Shown: positions 25,806 to 35,256, counted from the first letter of the stretch. The stretch: 64,000 nucleotides of DNA from Ancylobacter radicis (GCF_018449475.1 NZ_JAHCQH010000020.1:62001-126000); one strand, 5' to 3'. Program-made: numbers and translations. Notes: generated by a model from the letters alone, not told the origin.

Positions 25806-26360
25806 TCAGCTGCCGCCTTCGATCTTCTTCTTCAGCCCGTCCAGCCCGGCCTTGTAGAGCCCGGTGACGGCGTTGATGGCGGCCTGGTCGTCCAGCTCCG
25901 GCGGCGGGTCGTTATTGGGGTAGCCGCGATAGAAGGCGCCGCGCCATTCGACCTGCGACTTGGCACCGCCCTCAGTGGGGGTGACGACCAGCCAGGAGGA
26001 ATAATTGGTGACCGGCAGCACCGCGACATCGACCTTGTCGATGCGGTACATGAGGGTCATCTTTTCCGGCTCGAGCTTCGCCACTTCCTCCTCGACGGTC
26101 GCGCCGTTCTTGAGGGTGAGCGTGCGCTTGGCGCCCGCCGCGTTGCCGCCCGTGCCCTCGGTCTTGGCGACCACGGGAATCCAGCCGCCATCCTGGAAAT
26201 TGGAGACCACCGCCCAGACCTTCTCCGGCGGGGCGTTGATCTCGATCTTCTCGGAGACTTTCTGGCGGGTCGGGCCGTGCGCCTGCGCGCCAACGACCGT
26301 GACAGCAAGGGTAGCGGCGGCCACAGCGGCCGTAAGCAGTTTAAATTCCATCGTTTCCAT
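25806..26360 (-). CDS. Exported SRPBCC-family protein (MxaD-like)
   Basis: The 184-residue protein has a signal peptide ending in GAQA and a START/SRPBCC domain beginning VSEKIEINAPPEKVWAVVSN, continuing with GAKRTLTLKNGATVEEEV and a C-terminal helix GLYKAGLDGLKKKIEG. Exported single SRPBCC domains of this sort include MxaD, which helps electron flow between methanol dehydrogenase and cytochrome c in methylotrophs. With the neighbouring propeller gene this hints at a periplasmic quinoprotein or c-type electron-transfer role, but no dehydrogenase gene is adjacent. A second ATG three codons in (26351) is equally possible. Confidence 0.7.
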   Translation of the reverse strand: METMEFKLLTAAVAAATLAVTVVGAQAHGPTRQKVSEKIEINAPPEKVWAVVSNFQDGGWIPVVAKTEGTGGNAAGAKRTLTLKNGATVEEEVAKLEPEKMTLMYRIDKVDVAVLPVTNYSSWLVVTPTEGGAKSQVEWRGAFYRGYPNNDPPPELDDQAAINAVTGLYKAGLDGLKKKIEGGS

Positions 26361-26480
26361 CCCGGAGCTGGGTGCATTCCGAGCTTTTGGCGCCCGTTGC
26401 TGATCAGTCTAGGGGCGGATTCGGCGTTCGTGAACTCTTTTGCGCGTGGAAAACTTCCCGACGCGATTTCTATGAAAATC

Positions 26481-28319
26481 TTAAGAGAATTCTTTGAGGA
26501 TCTTAAGAAACGCCGTGCCGAAGGCTTCCAGCTTGGCGGCGCCGACGCCGCGCACGGAGGCCAGTTCGGTGCGGCTGCGCGGATGCTCCACCGCCATCTC
26601 TTCCAGCGTCTTGTCGGCGAACACCACATAGGCCGGCACGCCGCGCTCGGCCGCCAGTTCGCGGCGCAGCGCCTTGAGCTTGCCGAGCAGGGCGCTCTCG
26701 GCCGGGGCGAGCTCGGTGCCGCTCTCGCCGCGGCCGGGCTTCTCGCGCCGGCGCTTGGCGGGCGCGCGCAGGGTGAAGGCGCGGGTGCCGCCGAGCACGG
26801 CGAGGCCCGTCTCGGTGAGCACCAGCGCACCGAAGCGGGCGGGATCGGCATGCAGCGCGCCGGTCGCCACCAGCTGGCGCAGCAGCGCCCGCCATTCGGT
26901 GGCCGGCTTGTCGGCGCCGGTTCCGAAATCGGCCAGCCGGTCATGGCCGCGCCCGCAGATCTGGTCGTTGCGCTGGCCGGTGACGAGGCTGGCAATATAG
27001 GCCGCGCCATAGCGTTCGCCGCTGGCCCGCACCAGCCGCAGCACCAGCTGCGCCTCGCGGCTCGCATCCACCACCTTGGGCGGATCGCGGCACACATCGC
27101 ACGACCCGCAGGCCTTGGCGCGCTCGCCGAAATAGCCGAGCAGCACGGCGCGCCGGCAGGTCACCGCCTCGCAGAAGCCAACCATGGCGTCGAGCCGGCG
27201 GGCTTCCACCATCTTGCGCTCGGGCGGTGAGGGCTCCTCGTCGAGGAAGCGGCGGCGGGTGGCGATGTCGCCGGCGGAATAGAGCAGCAGCGCCTCGGAG
27301 GGCTGGCCGTCGCGCCCGGCGCGGCCGATCTCCTGATAATAGGCCTCCAGCGTGCCCGGCGAATCCGCGTGCAGCACATAGCGCACATCCGACTTGTCGA
27401 TGCCCATGCCGAAGGCGACGGTGGCGACCATCACCACCCCGTCCTCGGCCAGGAACACTTCCTGATTGGCGGCCCGCGCCTCCGGGCTCATGCCGGCGTG
27501 ATAGGGCAGCGCGCGGATGCCGACCGCCTGAAGCCGTTCGGCGGTCTCGTCCACCTTCTTGCGGGAGATGCGGTAGACAATGCCGGCCACGCCCTCGCGC
27601 GCCCGCACGAAGCTCTCGATCTGCCGGGCCGGGTCCTTCTTGTCCTCGACGCCGATGAAGATGTTCGGCCGGTCGAAGCCGGAGACGAAGACGCGGGCCT
27701 GCCCGCCGAACAGCCGCTCGACGATGTCGTCGCGGGTCGCCTTGTCGGCGGTGGCGGTGAGCGCGACCAGCGGGATCCTCGGGAACATCTCGCGCAGCTT
27801 GCCCAGCGCCAGATATTCGGCGCGGAAGGAATGGCCCCATTGCGAGATGCAATGCGCCTCGTCGATGGCGATGAGGCCGAGCGGCAGGCGGGAGAGGGCG
27901 GCCAGCATCCGCTCGGTGAGCAGCCGCTCGGGGGCGAGATAGAGCAGGTTGATCTCGCCCGCCGCCACCCGCCGCCAGATCGCGACATTGTCCTCGCGCG
28001 ACTTGCCGGAATGGATCGCCTCGGCGGCGACGCCCTGAAGCTTGAGCGCGTTCACCTGGTCGTCCATCAGCGCGATCAGCGGCGAGACGACGAGGGAGAG
28101 CCCGCCGAAGACCAGCGCGGGGAGCTGGTAGCACAGCGACTTGCCGGCGCCGGTCGGCATCACCGCGAGCGTCGGCACGCCCGCCAGCACGGCATCCACA
28201 ACATCCTGCTGGCCGGGACGGAAGCGGTCAAACCCGAACACCTCGGCGAGCCTCTGCCATTTGCCCGCTTCGATCGCGGGCGGCAGCAGGCCGATTCCGG
28301 GGTGGACGGGAATGTTCAT
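26481..28319 (-). CDS. recQ: ATP-dependent DNA helicase RecQ
   Basis: A 612-residue RecQ helicase that unwinds DNA 3' to 5' in recombination and fork repair. Motif I MPTGAGKSLCYQLPAL, motif II IDEAHCISQWGHSFR with the aromatic loop, and motif VI YYQEIGRAGRDGQPS are present. The zinc site is formed by CEAVTCRRAVLLGYFGE and CGSCDVC; a winged RQC domain follows, and an HRDC domain ends the protein (LKALRRELAAERGVPAYVVF, LASVRGVGAAKLEAFG). It diverges from cbiB. The length is normal for the bacterial family. Confidence 0.95.
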   Translation of the reverse strand: MNIPVHPGIGLLPPAIEAGKWQRLAEVFGFDRFRPGQQDVVDAVLAGVPTLAVMPTGAGKSLCYQLPALVFGGLSLVVSPLIALMDDQVNALKLQGVAAEAIHSGKSREDNVAIWRRVAAGEINLLYLAPERLLTERMLAALSRLPLGLIAIDEAHCISQWGHSFRAEYLALGKLREMFPRIPLVALTATADKATRDDIVERLFGGQARVFVSGFDRPNIFIGVEDKKDPARQIESFVRAREGVAGIVYRISRKKVDETAERLQAVGIRALPYHAGMSPEARAANQEVFLAEDGVVMVATVAFGMGIDKSDVRYVLHADSPGTLEAYYQEIGRAGRDGQPSEALLLYSAGDIATRRRFLDEEPSPPERKMVEARRLDAMVGFCEAVTCRRAVLLGYFGERAKACGSCDVCRDPPKVVDASREAQLVLRLVRASGERYGAAYIASLVTGQRNDQICGRGHDRLADFGTGADKPATEWRALLRQLVATGALHADPARFGALVLTETGLAVLGGTRAFTLRAPAKRRREKPGRGESGTELAPAESALLGKLKALRRELAAERGVPAYVVFADKTLEEMAVEHPRSRTELASVRGVGAAKLEAFGTAFLKILKEFS

Positions 28320-28433
28320 CGCGCGCTTACCGTGCTCCGTTTCGCCCTTCGGCCCTTGATAGCGTCCGCGCGGGCGGAAATGGTGGGGCCGCGCGCGGGA
28401 CGGATTCGCGGGCCGACCAGAGAATCACTCCCG

Positions 28434-29408
28434 ATGGCCCTCGAACTCACCCTCGGTTTAACCCTCGTTGCGCTGCTGTTCGAGGCCGCATTGGGCTATC
28501 CGCGGATTTTGCTGGAGCGGATCGGCCATCCGGTGATGTGGGTGGGGCGGCTGATCAGCCTGCTCGACACCCATGTGAACCGCGACACGGACAGCCCGCT
28601 GGAGCGCAAATTCGCCGGCGTGGCGACGTTGCTGGTGCTGCTCGCGGTGGGGCTGACCGCCGGGGCGGCGGTGCAGAAACTGTTGCTGCTGCTGCCCATG
28701 GGCTTCTTCTATGCGGCCTTCGCCGGCTCCTCCTTGCTCGCCCAGCGCAGCCTGCACGAGCATGTGGCTGCCGTCGCCGAGGGGCTGGAGCGCAGCCTGC
28801 CCGAGGGGCGGCAGGCGGTGTCGATGATCGTCGGGCGCGACCCCGAGAAGCTGGACGAGGCGGGCGTGGCGCGCGCCGCGATCGAGAGTCTGGCGGAGAA
28901 TTTCTCCGACGGCATCGTCGCCCCAACCTTCTGGATGGCGGTCGGCGGGCTCGCCGGGGCCTGCGCCTACAAGGCGGTGAACACCGCCGACAGCATGATC
29001 GGGCACAAGGATGCGCGGCACCTGTATTTCGGCTGGGCGGCGGCGCGGTTCGACGATCTGGTCAACCTGCCGGCCTCGCGCCTCGCCGGGCTGCTGCTGA
29101 TCGCCGGCGCCGTGTTCGTGCCGGGCGCCTCGCCGCGCGCAGGCTGGCGGGCCATGCGGCGGGACGCGAAAAAGCACCGCTCGCCCAATGCCGGCTGGCC
29201 GGAGGCGGCGCTCGCCGGCGCGCTCGGCATCGCCATTGCCGGGCCGCGCTATTATGGCGGGGTTCTCTCCACCGATGGGGTGATGGGCGAGGGCGGGCGG
29301 CGCGACTGCACCGCCGCCGACATCCGCCGGGCGCTGGAACTTTACCGCGCGGCGGACGGGGTGATGGTGGCGGTGCTGTCCATGATGGTAATCGCGCTGG
29401 CGCTGTGA
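28434..29408 (+). CDS. cbiB: Adenosylcobinamide-phosphate synthase CbiB/CobD
   Basis: A 324-residue integral membrane enzyme that attaches the aminopropanol arm to adenosylcobyric acid in cobalamin synthesis. Diagnostic segments are HPVMWVGRLISLLD, VGRDPEKLDEAGVARAAIES, ENFSDGIVAPTFW, KAVNTADSMIGHK and PNAGWPEAALAGALG. Several hydrophobic helices are evident. It stands alone here; other cob genes and a cobalamin riboswitch were not seen nearby. The start MALELT is chosen because upstream in-frame sequence is antisense to recQ. Confidence 0.92.
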   Translation: MALELTLGLTLVALLFEAALGYPRILLERIGHPVMWVGRLISLLDTHVNRDTDSPLERKFAGVATLLVLLAVGLTAGAAVQKLLLLLPMGFFYAAFAGSSLLAQRSLHEHVAAVAEGLERSLPEGRQAVSMIVGRDPEKLDEAGVARAAIESLAENFSDGIVAPTFWMAVGGLAGACAYKAVNTADSMIGHKDARHLYFGWAAARFDDLVNLPASRLAGLLLIAGAVFVPGASPRAGWRAMRRDAKKHRSPNAGWPEAALAGALGIAIAGPRYYGGVLSTDGVMGEGGRRDCTAADIRRALELYRAADGVMVAVLSMMVIALAL

Positions 29409-29451
29409 GGCCGTCAGCCGCGGCGGGCCCTCGCGGCCATGGCGCGCGTGT

Positions 29452-30105
29452 TCAGCCGTTCCCTCGCGCGCTCACGCCGCGCAGCAGCCATTCCCACGTC
29501 GTCGTGAAATGCGCCTCCAGCGCATCCGGGGTGGCATAGGCCGCGCCGCCGAGCATGGCGTCCGTGGTCGGGATCGACACCAGCGCATGGATGAGATGGG
29601 CGGCGAGGGCGTCGGTCCCCCCGGGGGACAGCGCGCCGGACGCCTGCGCGGCGGCGACGGCCTCGACCAGCCGCGCCATGAGCGGGTCCGGCTGCGCGAG
29701 AACCGGATTCGAGCGTTCGAACACCACCGCCTCGCTGAAGGTGATGCGCTTCAGAGAAACCAGGTCGGGTTCCATGTTGATGGCAAGGAACATCCGCAGC
29801 AACCGTTCGAGCCGCTCCAGCGGCTCCCCGTCAATCGCCGTCAGGTCCGGCACCTGGGCGAGGGCGCGCGCCCTCGCATGCTCGACCACCGCTTCGAACA
29901 GCGCCACCTTGGAGGGAAAGCGCCGGTAGATCGTATCCTTGCCCGCGCCGCAGAGCGTGGCGACCTGATCGATCGACGTGCCGGCAAAGCCCCGCGAGGC
30001 GAACAGGCGCGTCGCGGTCTCCAGGATGCGCTCCACCGGCTCCTGGGCCTTGCCGCGCGAGGGTCGCCCGCCACGAAGGGTTCGCCGCGCCACCGTCTCG
30101 ATCAT
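29452..30105 (-). CDS. TetR-family transcriptional regulator
   Basis: The 217-residue repressor has the N-terminal helix-turn-helix ILETATRLFASRGFAGTSID followed by QVATLCGAGKDTIYRRFPSK, the TetR signature, and a ligand domain of about 150 residues. AGAGGTGAGC before the ATG fixes the start; longer starts lack this. It faces the TonB receptor operon, and a 26-base palindrome at 30236-30261 in the shared promoter is the likely operator, implying control of that operon and of itself. The ligand is unknown. Confidence 0.9.
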   Translation of the reverse strand: MIETVARRTLRGGRPSRGKAQEPVERILETATRLFASRGFAGTSIDQVATLCGAGKDTIYRRFPSKVALFEAVVEHARARALAQVPDLTAIDGEPLERLERLLRMFLAINMEPDLVSLKRITFSEAVVFERSNPVLAQPDPLMARLVEAVAAAQASGALSPGGTDALAAHLIHALVSIPTTDAMLGGAAYATPDALEAHFTTTWEWLLRGVSARGNG

Positions 30106-30235
30106 GCTCACCTCTGCCCGTATCCGCCATCCCAGCCGCACATGGCCATCCCGGCCCCGCTTGTCACGCCTGTCCCGCGTCCATAGCCGCAAATGCACTT
30201 GCGTCCAATTCTAATCTGTTGATTATAAGTCGAAA

Positions 30236-30261
30236 TAAACTGGACGGAACCGTCCCGTTTA
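30236..30261. promoter_or_regulatory. Palindromic operator, likely for the adjacent TetR repressor
   Basis: Arms TAAACTGGACGG and CCGTCCCGTTTA, separated by AA, are complementary at 11 of 12 positions. The site lies between the divergent tetR and TonB-receptor genes and overlaps the only A+T-rich promoter-like stretch (ending in TTTATATATCTG). Confidence 0.7.
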
Positions 30262-30349
30262 TATATCTGCGCCTCATCGACAACCGACAGATCGAACACC
30301 CGGTGGCGCCGCTCGCCGCGCCGGGCCCGGTCTTTCCCACGAGGGCACG

Positions 30350-32506
30350 ATGGTCCAGCGCAACTTGTTCCGGCATGCCGTTTCCATCGGCGCGCTGCTC
30401 GCCGCCATGAACGCCGTCATGAACGCCGCCGCGGCCCAGCAGGCGCCCGTCGCGCTTGATACCGTCACCGTGGAGGAAGCGGCGAGCGGGGATGGCGACA
30501 CGCTGCTGCAGACGCGCAACGCGACCGCGACCGGGACCAACACGCCGGTGCTTGAGACGCCTCTGTCCGTGACCAGCGTGACCCGCCGCCAGATGGATGA
30601 GCAGAACCCGCAGACGGTAAGCGAGGCCCTGCGCTACACGGCCGGCGTGCTGTCGGATCGTGACACCAATGCGCGCTACGACTCCATCTTCATCCGCGGC
30701 TTTGGCTCGTTCGGAACGGCCACCAACTATGTGAGCTTCCTCGACGGGCTGCAGCTGCCGCGCGGTCAGGCTTTCGCCCAGACCTCGATCGATCCGTTCC
30801 TGCTGGAGCGGGTCGATGTGCTGAAGGGTCCGGCCGCGCTGCTTTATGGCGCGGTCAGCCCCGGCGGCATCGTCAACCAGATCAGCCGCTCGCCCACGAT
30901 CGAGCCGCATGGCGAGGCCTTCGTGCAGGGCGGCACCTATGACCGCATCCAGGCCGGCCTCGCCTCCAGCGGCGCGATCACCAAGGACGGTACCTGGCAA
31001 TACAGCTTCAGTCTGGTCGGCCGGGATTCCGGCACCCAATATGAGGGCGTCGACGAGCAGCGTTTCGCCATCGCGCCGATCGTGAAGTGGCAGCCCACCG
31101 CCGACACCTCGCTGACGCTGCGCAGCTATTATCAGAAGGACCCGGACGGCGGCTATTTCAACTCGCTCTACCCGAGCGAACTCGCCCCGGCCGCCTACAA
31201 ATCCTATCTCGACCGTGACCTCAATGTCGGCGATCCGGACTTCGACTCGTTCTCACGCGAGCAATATGGCATCGGCTACGCCTTCGAGCACCGCTTCGAT
31301 GACATGGTGAGCTTCAAGTCGAGCCTGCGTTACTCGCATGTCGACGTCGATTTCCAGTCGCTGCAGATGTTCGGCCCGATCAGCGCCGATGGTCTCATTC
31401 CCCGCATCGCGGTGCAGTCGATCGAAGCGGTCGGCGGCATTGCCTCCGACAACCATTTGCAGTTCGATTTCGCGACCGGCGCCGTCCAGCACACGGCACT
31501 GCTCGGCGTCGACTATGAGAACACGTCGAGCAGCTGGCAGTACCTGATGGGTGCGGCCACGCCGCTCAATGTGGTGAACCCGCAATATGGCCAGCCGGTC
31601 GGGGCGCTGAGCACGGTCATCAATAGCGACCAATCGCTCTGGCAGACCGGCATCTACGCGCAGGACCAGATCAGCTTCGGCCAGTTCCGGGCGCTGCTCG
31701 GCATCCGGCACGACTGGATGCATGAGGATTCGGACAATCTGCTCGCCAATACGAGCTCCGAGCAGGACAGCGAGGCCACGAGCTACCGTGCCGGCCTGCT
31801 CTACCTCTTCGACAATGGCCTCGCGCCCTATGTCAGCTACGCCACCTCCTTCGAGCCGGTGACCGGGGTCGACATTACCGGCACACCCTTTGTGCCCTCC
31901 ACCGCCGAGCAATATGAGATCGGCCTCAAGTACCAGCCCGAGGGCGTGGATGCCCTTTTCACCGTCGCCGCCTTCGATATCCGCCAGCAGAATGTGCTGA
32001 CGCAGGATGTGCTGACGGGGTTCAACGTCCAGCAGGGCGAGGTCCGCTCGCGCGGTCTCGAATTCGAGGCGCGGGGCAATGTCACCCGCAACCTCGAACT
32101 GATCGCCGCCGTGACCTTCCTTGACACGGAAATCACCGAGTCGACCGTCGCCGCCGATGTCGGCAAGCGTCCCCAGGCGGTGCCGGACTATTTCAGCTCC
32201 TTCTGGGCGAGCTACACCTTCGACACGGGGGCGCTCAACGGCCTCATGGTGGCCGGCGGCGTGCGTATCGTCGGCCCGAGCTATGCCGACAGCGCCAACA
32301 CGCTGGAGTTCGACGGCTACACGCTGGTCGACGCGGCGCTGAGCTATGACCTCAGCATGCTCAATAAGAGCCTGAAGGGGCTTAAGGCGACGCTGAACGT
32401 GACCAATCTCATGGACACCGAGTATTATTCGAGCTGCAGTTCCTCCTATTACTGCCAGTTCGGCAATGGCCGGCTGGTGCTGGCGGGCCTGCGCTACACA
32501 TGGTAG
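30350..32506 (+). CDS. TonB-dependent siderophore receptor
   Basis: A 718-residue outer-membrane receptor for ferric siderophores. A signal peptide (AVSIGALLAAMNAVMNAAAAQ region, ending about residue 26) precedes a TonB-box-like region, and the plug domain is clear: ETPLSVTSVTRRQMDEQNPQ, FIRGFGSFGTATNY, RVDVLKGPAALLYGAVSPGG. The barrel ends GRLVLAGLRYTW with a terminal aromatic residue, as required for barrel insertion. This is the FhuA/FoxA-like siderophore receptor class. The gene overlaps the next one by seven bases (ATGGTAG), so uptake genes are translated together. Expression is probably governed by the TetR palindrome rather than, or in addition to, Fur; no Fur box was recognised. Confidence 0.93.
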   Translation: MVQRNLFRHAVSIGALLAAMNAVMNAAAAQQAPVALDTVTVEEAASGDGDTLLQTRNATATGTNTPVLETPLSVTSVTRRQMDEQNPQTVSEALRYTAGVLSDRDTNARYDSIFIRGFGSFGTATNYVSFLDGLQLPRGQAFAQTSIDPFLLERVDVLKGPAALLYGAVSPGGIVNQISRSPTIEPHGEAFVQGGTYDRIQAGLASSGAITKDGTWQYSFSLVGRDSGTQYEGVDEQRFAIAPIVKWQPTADTSLTLRSYYQKDPDGGYFNSLYPSELAPAAYKSYLDRDLNVGDPDFDSFSREQYGIGYAFEHRFDDMVSFKSSLRYSHVDVDFQSLQMFGPISADGLIPRIAVQSIEAVGGIASDNHLQFDFATGAVQHTALLGVDYENTSSSWQYLMGAATPLNVVNPQYGQPVGALSTVINSDQSLWQTGIYAQDQISFGQFRALLGIRHDWMHEDSDNLLANTSSEQDSEATSYRAGLLYLFDNGLAPYVSYATSFEPVTGVDITGTPFVPSTAEQYEIGLKYQPEGVDALFTVAAFDIRQQNVLTQDVLTGFNVQQGEVRSRGLEFEARGNVTRNLELIAAVTFLDTEITESTVAADVGKRPQAVPDYFSSFWASYTFDTGALNGLMVAGGVRIVGPSYADSANTLEFDGYTLVDAALSYDLSMLNKSLKGLKATLNVTNLMDTEYYSSCSSSYYCQFGNGRLVLAGLRYTW

Positions 32507-33651
32507 CGCCCGGCGCGCTCGACCGGCGCGGCTTCTGCGGCGCGCTCGTGATTGGCGGCTGGCTCGGCGCCCTTCCGGGGCCCACGCGCGCGGCCGGCGA
32601 CGCCCCCATCATGCTCACGGATATGGCCGGCCGCCCGGTCCGCCTGAGCGCGCCGCCGACGCGGATCATCCTGCTGGAAGCGCGGGATATTCTAACCATG
32701 GCGGCGCTTCACCCCGATCCCGCCGGGCTCGTGGTGGGATGGGCCGCAGCCGAGCGCATCGACAGCCCGCAGCTTCAGCAGCGGCTGCAGGGACGTCACG
32801 CCATCGCGCCGGTCGGCCGCCTCACGGCGGATACCATCTCGCGCGAGCAGATCGCCAGCCTATCGCCGGACCTCGTGGTGACGAACTATGTCATGACGCC
32901 CGAGGGGCCCGCCGACCCGTTGGTCGAGTGGCTGGAGAGCAACCGCATTCCCGTCGTCTTCAGCGACGCGTCCAGCAATGCCGACGATCCGCCGGCACCG
33001 CAGGACCCGCTGGCCCTGCCCAAAAGCCAGCTGCGCCTTTGGGGGCAGCTCCTTGGCGCGGGCGCGCAGGCCGAGGCCTATATCGCCTTCATGGACGCGC
33101 ATCTGCGCGATCTGCGGGAGCGCCTCGACGGTGCCGCGCCGGTGACCACCTATCTTGAGATCCAGTCGACCGGTGATGATTGCTGCTGGGCGGCGGGACG
33201 CCGCATCTGGGGCGACCTGCTCGCCATGGCCGGCGGCCGGCCCCTGCCGGCGGTCACCGCGCCCTGGTTCCAGAAGCTGCCGCTGGAATATCTCATCGCC
33301 ACGCCGCATGAGGTGTACATCGCCTCGGGCGGCGGCTGGGCGGCGGGCGGTCGCCCGCCCATCGGCCCCGGCCTCGATCCGGTGGCCGCACGCACGGCGC
33401 TGGCGGCGCTTACCCGGCGTACCGGCTTCGACCAGATGGCCAGCGTGCGGGAGGACCGCGTCCATGCCATCTGGACCGGCCTGATCGCGGCGGCGCCGCT
33501 CAACATCCTGTTCATCGAGCTGGTCGCCACATGGCTTCACCCGGAGCGGTGCGCCGGCCTTGATCCGGCGCGGACGCTGACCGAGATCAACCGCTTCATG
33601 GCAGTGCCGATCGATGGTCCGCTCTGGGTCTCTTTGAGGGAAGGAGACTAA
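32500..33651 (+). CDS. Iron-siderophore ABC transporter substrate-binding protein
   Basis: The 383-residue periplasmic binding protein is of the FecB/FhuD class. A Tat-like or Sec signal (DRRGFCGALVIGGWLGALPG) is followed by the fold entry ITLTDMAGRPVRLSAPPTRI-like sequence (here IMLTDMAGRPVRL), SREQIASLSPDLVVTNY and a C-terminal AAPLNILFIELVATWLHP. It should capture the siderophore delivered by the receptor. No inner-membrane permease or ATPase genes are in the operon; the reductase follows 4 bases downstream. The permease may be elsewhere, or the protein may work in periplasmic iron release. Confidence 0.85.
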   Translation: MVAPGALDRRGFCGALVIGGWLGALPGPTRAAGDAPIMLTDMAGRPVRLSAPPTRIILLEARDILTMAALHPDPAGLVVGWAAAERIDSPQLQQRLQGRHAIAPVGRLTADTISREQIASLSPDLVVTNYVMTPEGPADPLVEWLESNRIPVVFSDASSNADDPPAPQDPLALPKSQLRLWGQLLGAGAQAEAYIAFMDAHLRDLRERLDGAAPVTTYLEIQSTGDDCCWAAGRRIWGDLLAMAGGRPLPAVTAPWFQKLPLEYLIATPHEVYIASGGGWAAGGRPPIGPGLDPVAARTALAALTRRTGFDQMASVREDRVHAIWTGLIAAAPLNILFIELVATWLHPERCAGLDPARTLTEINRFMAVPIDGPLWVSLREGD

Positions 33652-33654
33652 CGC

Positions 33655-34791
33655 ATGGAGAGGCCCCCGCAGCCGCGCCCCTACCGTGCGACGACCCATG
33701 TGAGCTTTCCGCGGCTTGATCGGTTTCTCGACCCGATCCTGACCTCGATCGCCACCCATGACATGACGGTCAGTCCGGCACAGGACGCGGCTTCAGGCGA
33801 GGCTTACGAGGTGGCGAGCCCGTTCGGGCGCGCGCGGCTGGAGATACGCCCCGGGCAGCTTCGGCTAAGCGTCGAGACGGTGGAAGATCACGCTCTCAAC
33901 CGCATCAAGCATGCACTGGTCGGGGCCATCAGCTTCATTGCCGCGAGTGAGCGGCTCGACATTGTCTGGACCGGTGACGAGGTGGGGCCTGCGCTGCCGG
34001 CCGATCTGCGGGTTCTGCGCGTCGCGCGCGTTCAGCCCCTGACGCCGCGCATGAAGCGCGTGGTCTTCCATGGCGAGGATCTCGCGCGCTATGACCGCCC
34101 GGACCAGCTTCATTGCCGCCTCATCTTCCAGCCGAAGCCGGCAAAAGCGCTGCAATGGCCGGTGCTGGATGATCGCGGCCATGTCGTCTGGCCCGACGGG
34201 CAGAAACTACCGACGCGGGTCTATACCATCCGCCACATCGACGCCGCCGCCGGCGAGCTCACCGTCGATTTCGCCCTGCATGAACGACCGGGACCGGCCA
34301 CGCGCTGGGCGATGGCGGCCGAGCCGGGCGACATTGTCGGCATTCTCGGGCCGGCGGCCAATGGCGCGAAGCCGGCGCGGTTCTATGTTCTCGCCGGCGA
34401 CGAAACCGGCCTGCCCGCCATTGCGCGGCTGCTCGAACAGATGGAGCCGACCGCGTGTGGCGTCGCCTTCATCGAGGTGGACACTCCCGCCGACGAAGTG
34501 CCCCTGATGCGTCCCGCCAGCGTTGACCTGCGCTGGTTGCACCGGGGCGGCGCGCCGGCCGGGACGACCTCTCTGCTGCCCGACGCGATCCGCTCCGTGA
34601 GCTGGCCGGAGGACCTCTCCCGTGCCTTCTTCTGGGGAGGGTGCGAGCACAAGGCATTCCGGCAGATCCACCGCCATCTGCGCCATGAGGTCGGACTCCC
34701 GGCGGAGCGCCAGACGCTCTACTCCCATTGGAACCGCACCCTCAGCGAAGACGACATCATCGCCATCGGCGCCGAGGCCTATCTGCCATGA
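33655..34791 (+). CDS. Siderophore-interacting protein (ferric-siderophore reductase) with N-terminal DUF2218
   Basis: A 378-residue cytoplasmic flavoprotein in two parts. Residues 10-105 match DUF2218 (ATHVSFPRLDRFLDPILTSI, AYEVASPFGRARLEI). Residues 115-378 match the SIP/ViuB family: VARVQPLTPRMKRVVFHGED, then the FAD-binding TRVYTIRHIDAAAGELTVDF, and WGGCEHKAFRQIHRHLRHEV near the end. These enzymes reduce ferric siderophores to release iron. It is the third gene of the uptake operon, so the operon covers outer-membrane transport, periplasmic binding and intracellular release. Confidence 0.92.
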   Translation: MERPPQPRPYRATTHVSFPRLDRFLDPILTSIATHDMTVSPAQDAASGEAYEVASPFGRARLEIRPGQLRLSVETVEDHALNRIKHALVGAISFIAASERLDIVWTGDEVGPALPADLRVLRVARVQPLTPRMKRVVFHGEDLARYDRPDQLHCRLIFQPKPAKALQWPVLDDRGHVVWPDGQKLPTRVYTIRHIDAAAGELTVDFALHERPGPATRWAMAAEPGDIVGILGPAANGAKPARFYVLAGDETGLPAIARLLEQMEPTACGVAFIEVDTPADEVPLMRPASVDLRWLHRGGAPAGTTSLLPDAIRSVSWPEDLSRAFFWGGCEHKAFRQIHRHLRHEVGLPAERQTLYSHWNRTLSEDDIIAIGAEAYLP

Positions 34792-34872
34792 CGGGTCGCC
34801 GGTCCGTTGCTGCCATTGCATCGGGGCCGCCTCCCATTTCGCGGGAAGCCCCGACCCGTTGCGACTGACTCA

Positions 34873-35229
34873 TCACCCGGCCTCGCGCGGCGCGAAGGGG
34901 GCGGGAGCGGCCTCCGCCCAGAGCAGCAGGGCGTCGAGCGCGGGGCACAAAGCCTGGCCCCATTGCGTGAGGTGATATTCCACCCGTGGGGGAACCTCGT
35001 GGTGGACGATGCGGGCGACCACGCCATCCTTCTCCAGCTGCCGCAATTGCTGGATCAGCATCTTCTGCGAAATCCCGTCAATCGAACGTTCAAGTTCGGA
35101 GAAGCGTCGCACCTTGCCGCCGAACAGCTGGAAAAGGATGGCCAGCTTCCAGCGGCCCTCCAGCACACGCAGAATATCCTGCACGCCTTCGGCCGCCAGG
35201 GCCGGCGTATAGGCAGGGCGCTTACTCAT
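34873..35229 (-). CDS. HxlR-family winged-helix regulator
   Basis: A 118-residue HxlR/DUF24 protein: VLEGRWKLAILFQLFGGKVR, FSELERSIDGISQKMLIQQL, then EKDGVVARIVHHEVPPRVEY, all standard for the family. The first cysteine common in redox-sensing members is absent; a single Cys is in QALCPALDAL. It diverges from the NTF2-like/SDR pair, and the palindrome at 35238-35256 just before its start is a likely operator. The signal is probably an aldehyde, quinone or reactive electrophile, inferred from the family. Confidence 0.9.
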   Translation of the reverse strand: MSKRPAYTPALAAEGVQDILRVLEGRWKLAILFQLFGGKVRRFSELERSIDGISQKMLIQQLRQLEKDGVVARIVHHEVPPRVEYHLTQWGQALCPALDALLLWAEAAPAPFAPREAG

Positions 35230-35237
35230 GGGTGGGT

Positions 35238-35256
35238 ACCTTACTTTTTCGTAGGT
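35238..35256. promoter_or_regulatory. Imperfect palindrome, probable HxlR operator
   Basis: ACCTTAC and GTAGGT flank a T-rich centre in the 100-base gap between the hxlR-type gene and the divergent pair. Position and A+T richness fit an operator controlling both directions. Confidence 0.45.

Noticed and set aside
28321-28433. Cobalamin riboswitch before cbiB
   Set aside because: The leader is only about 110 bases and lacks a recognisable B12 box.
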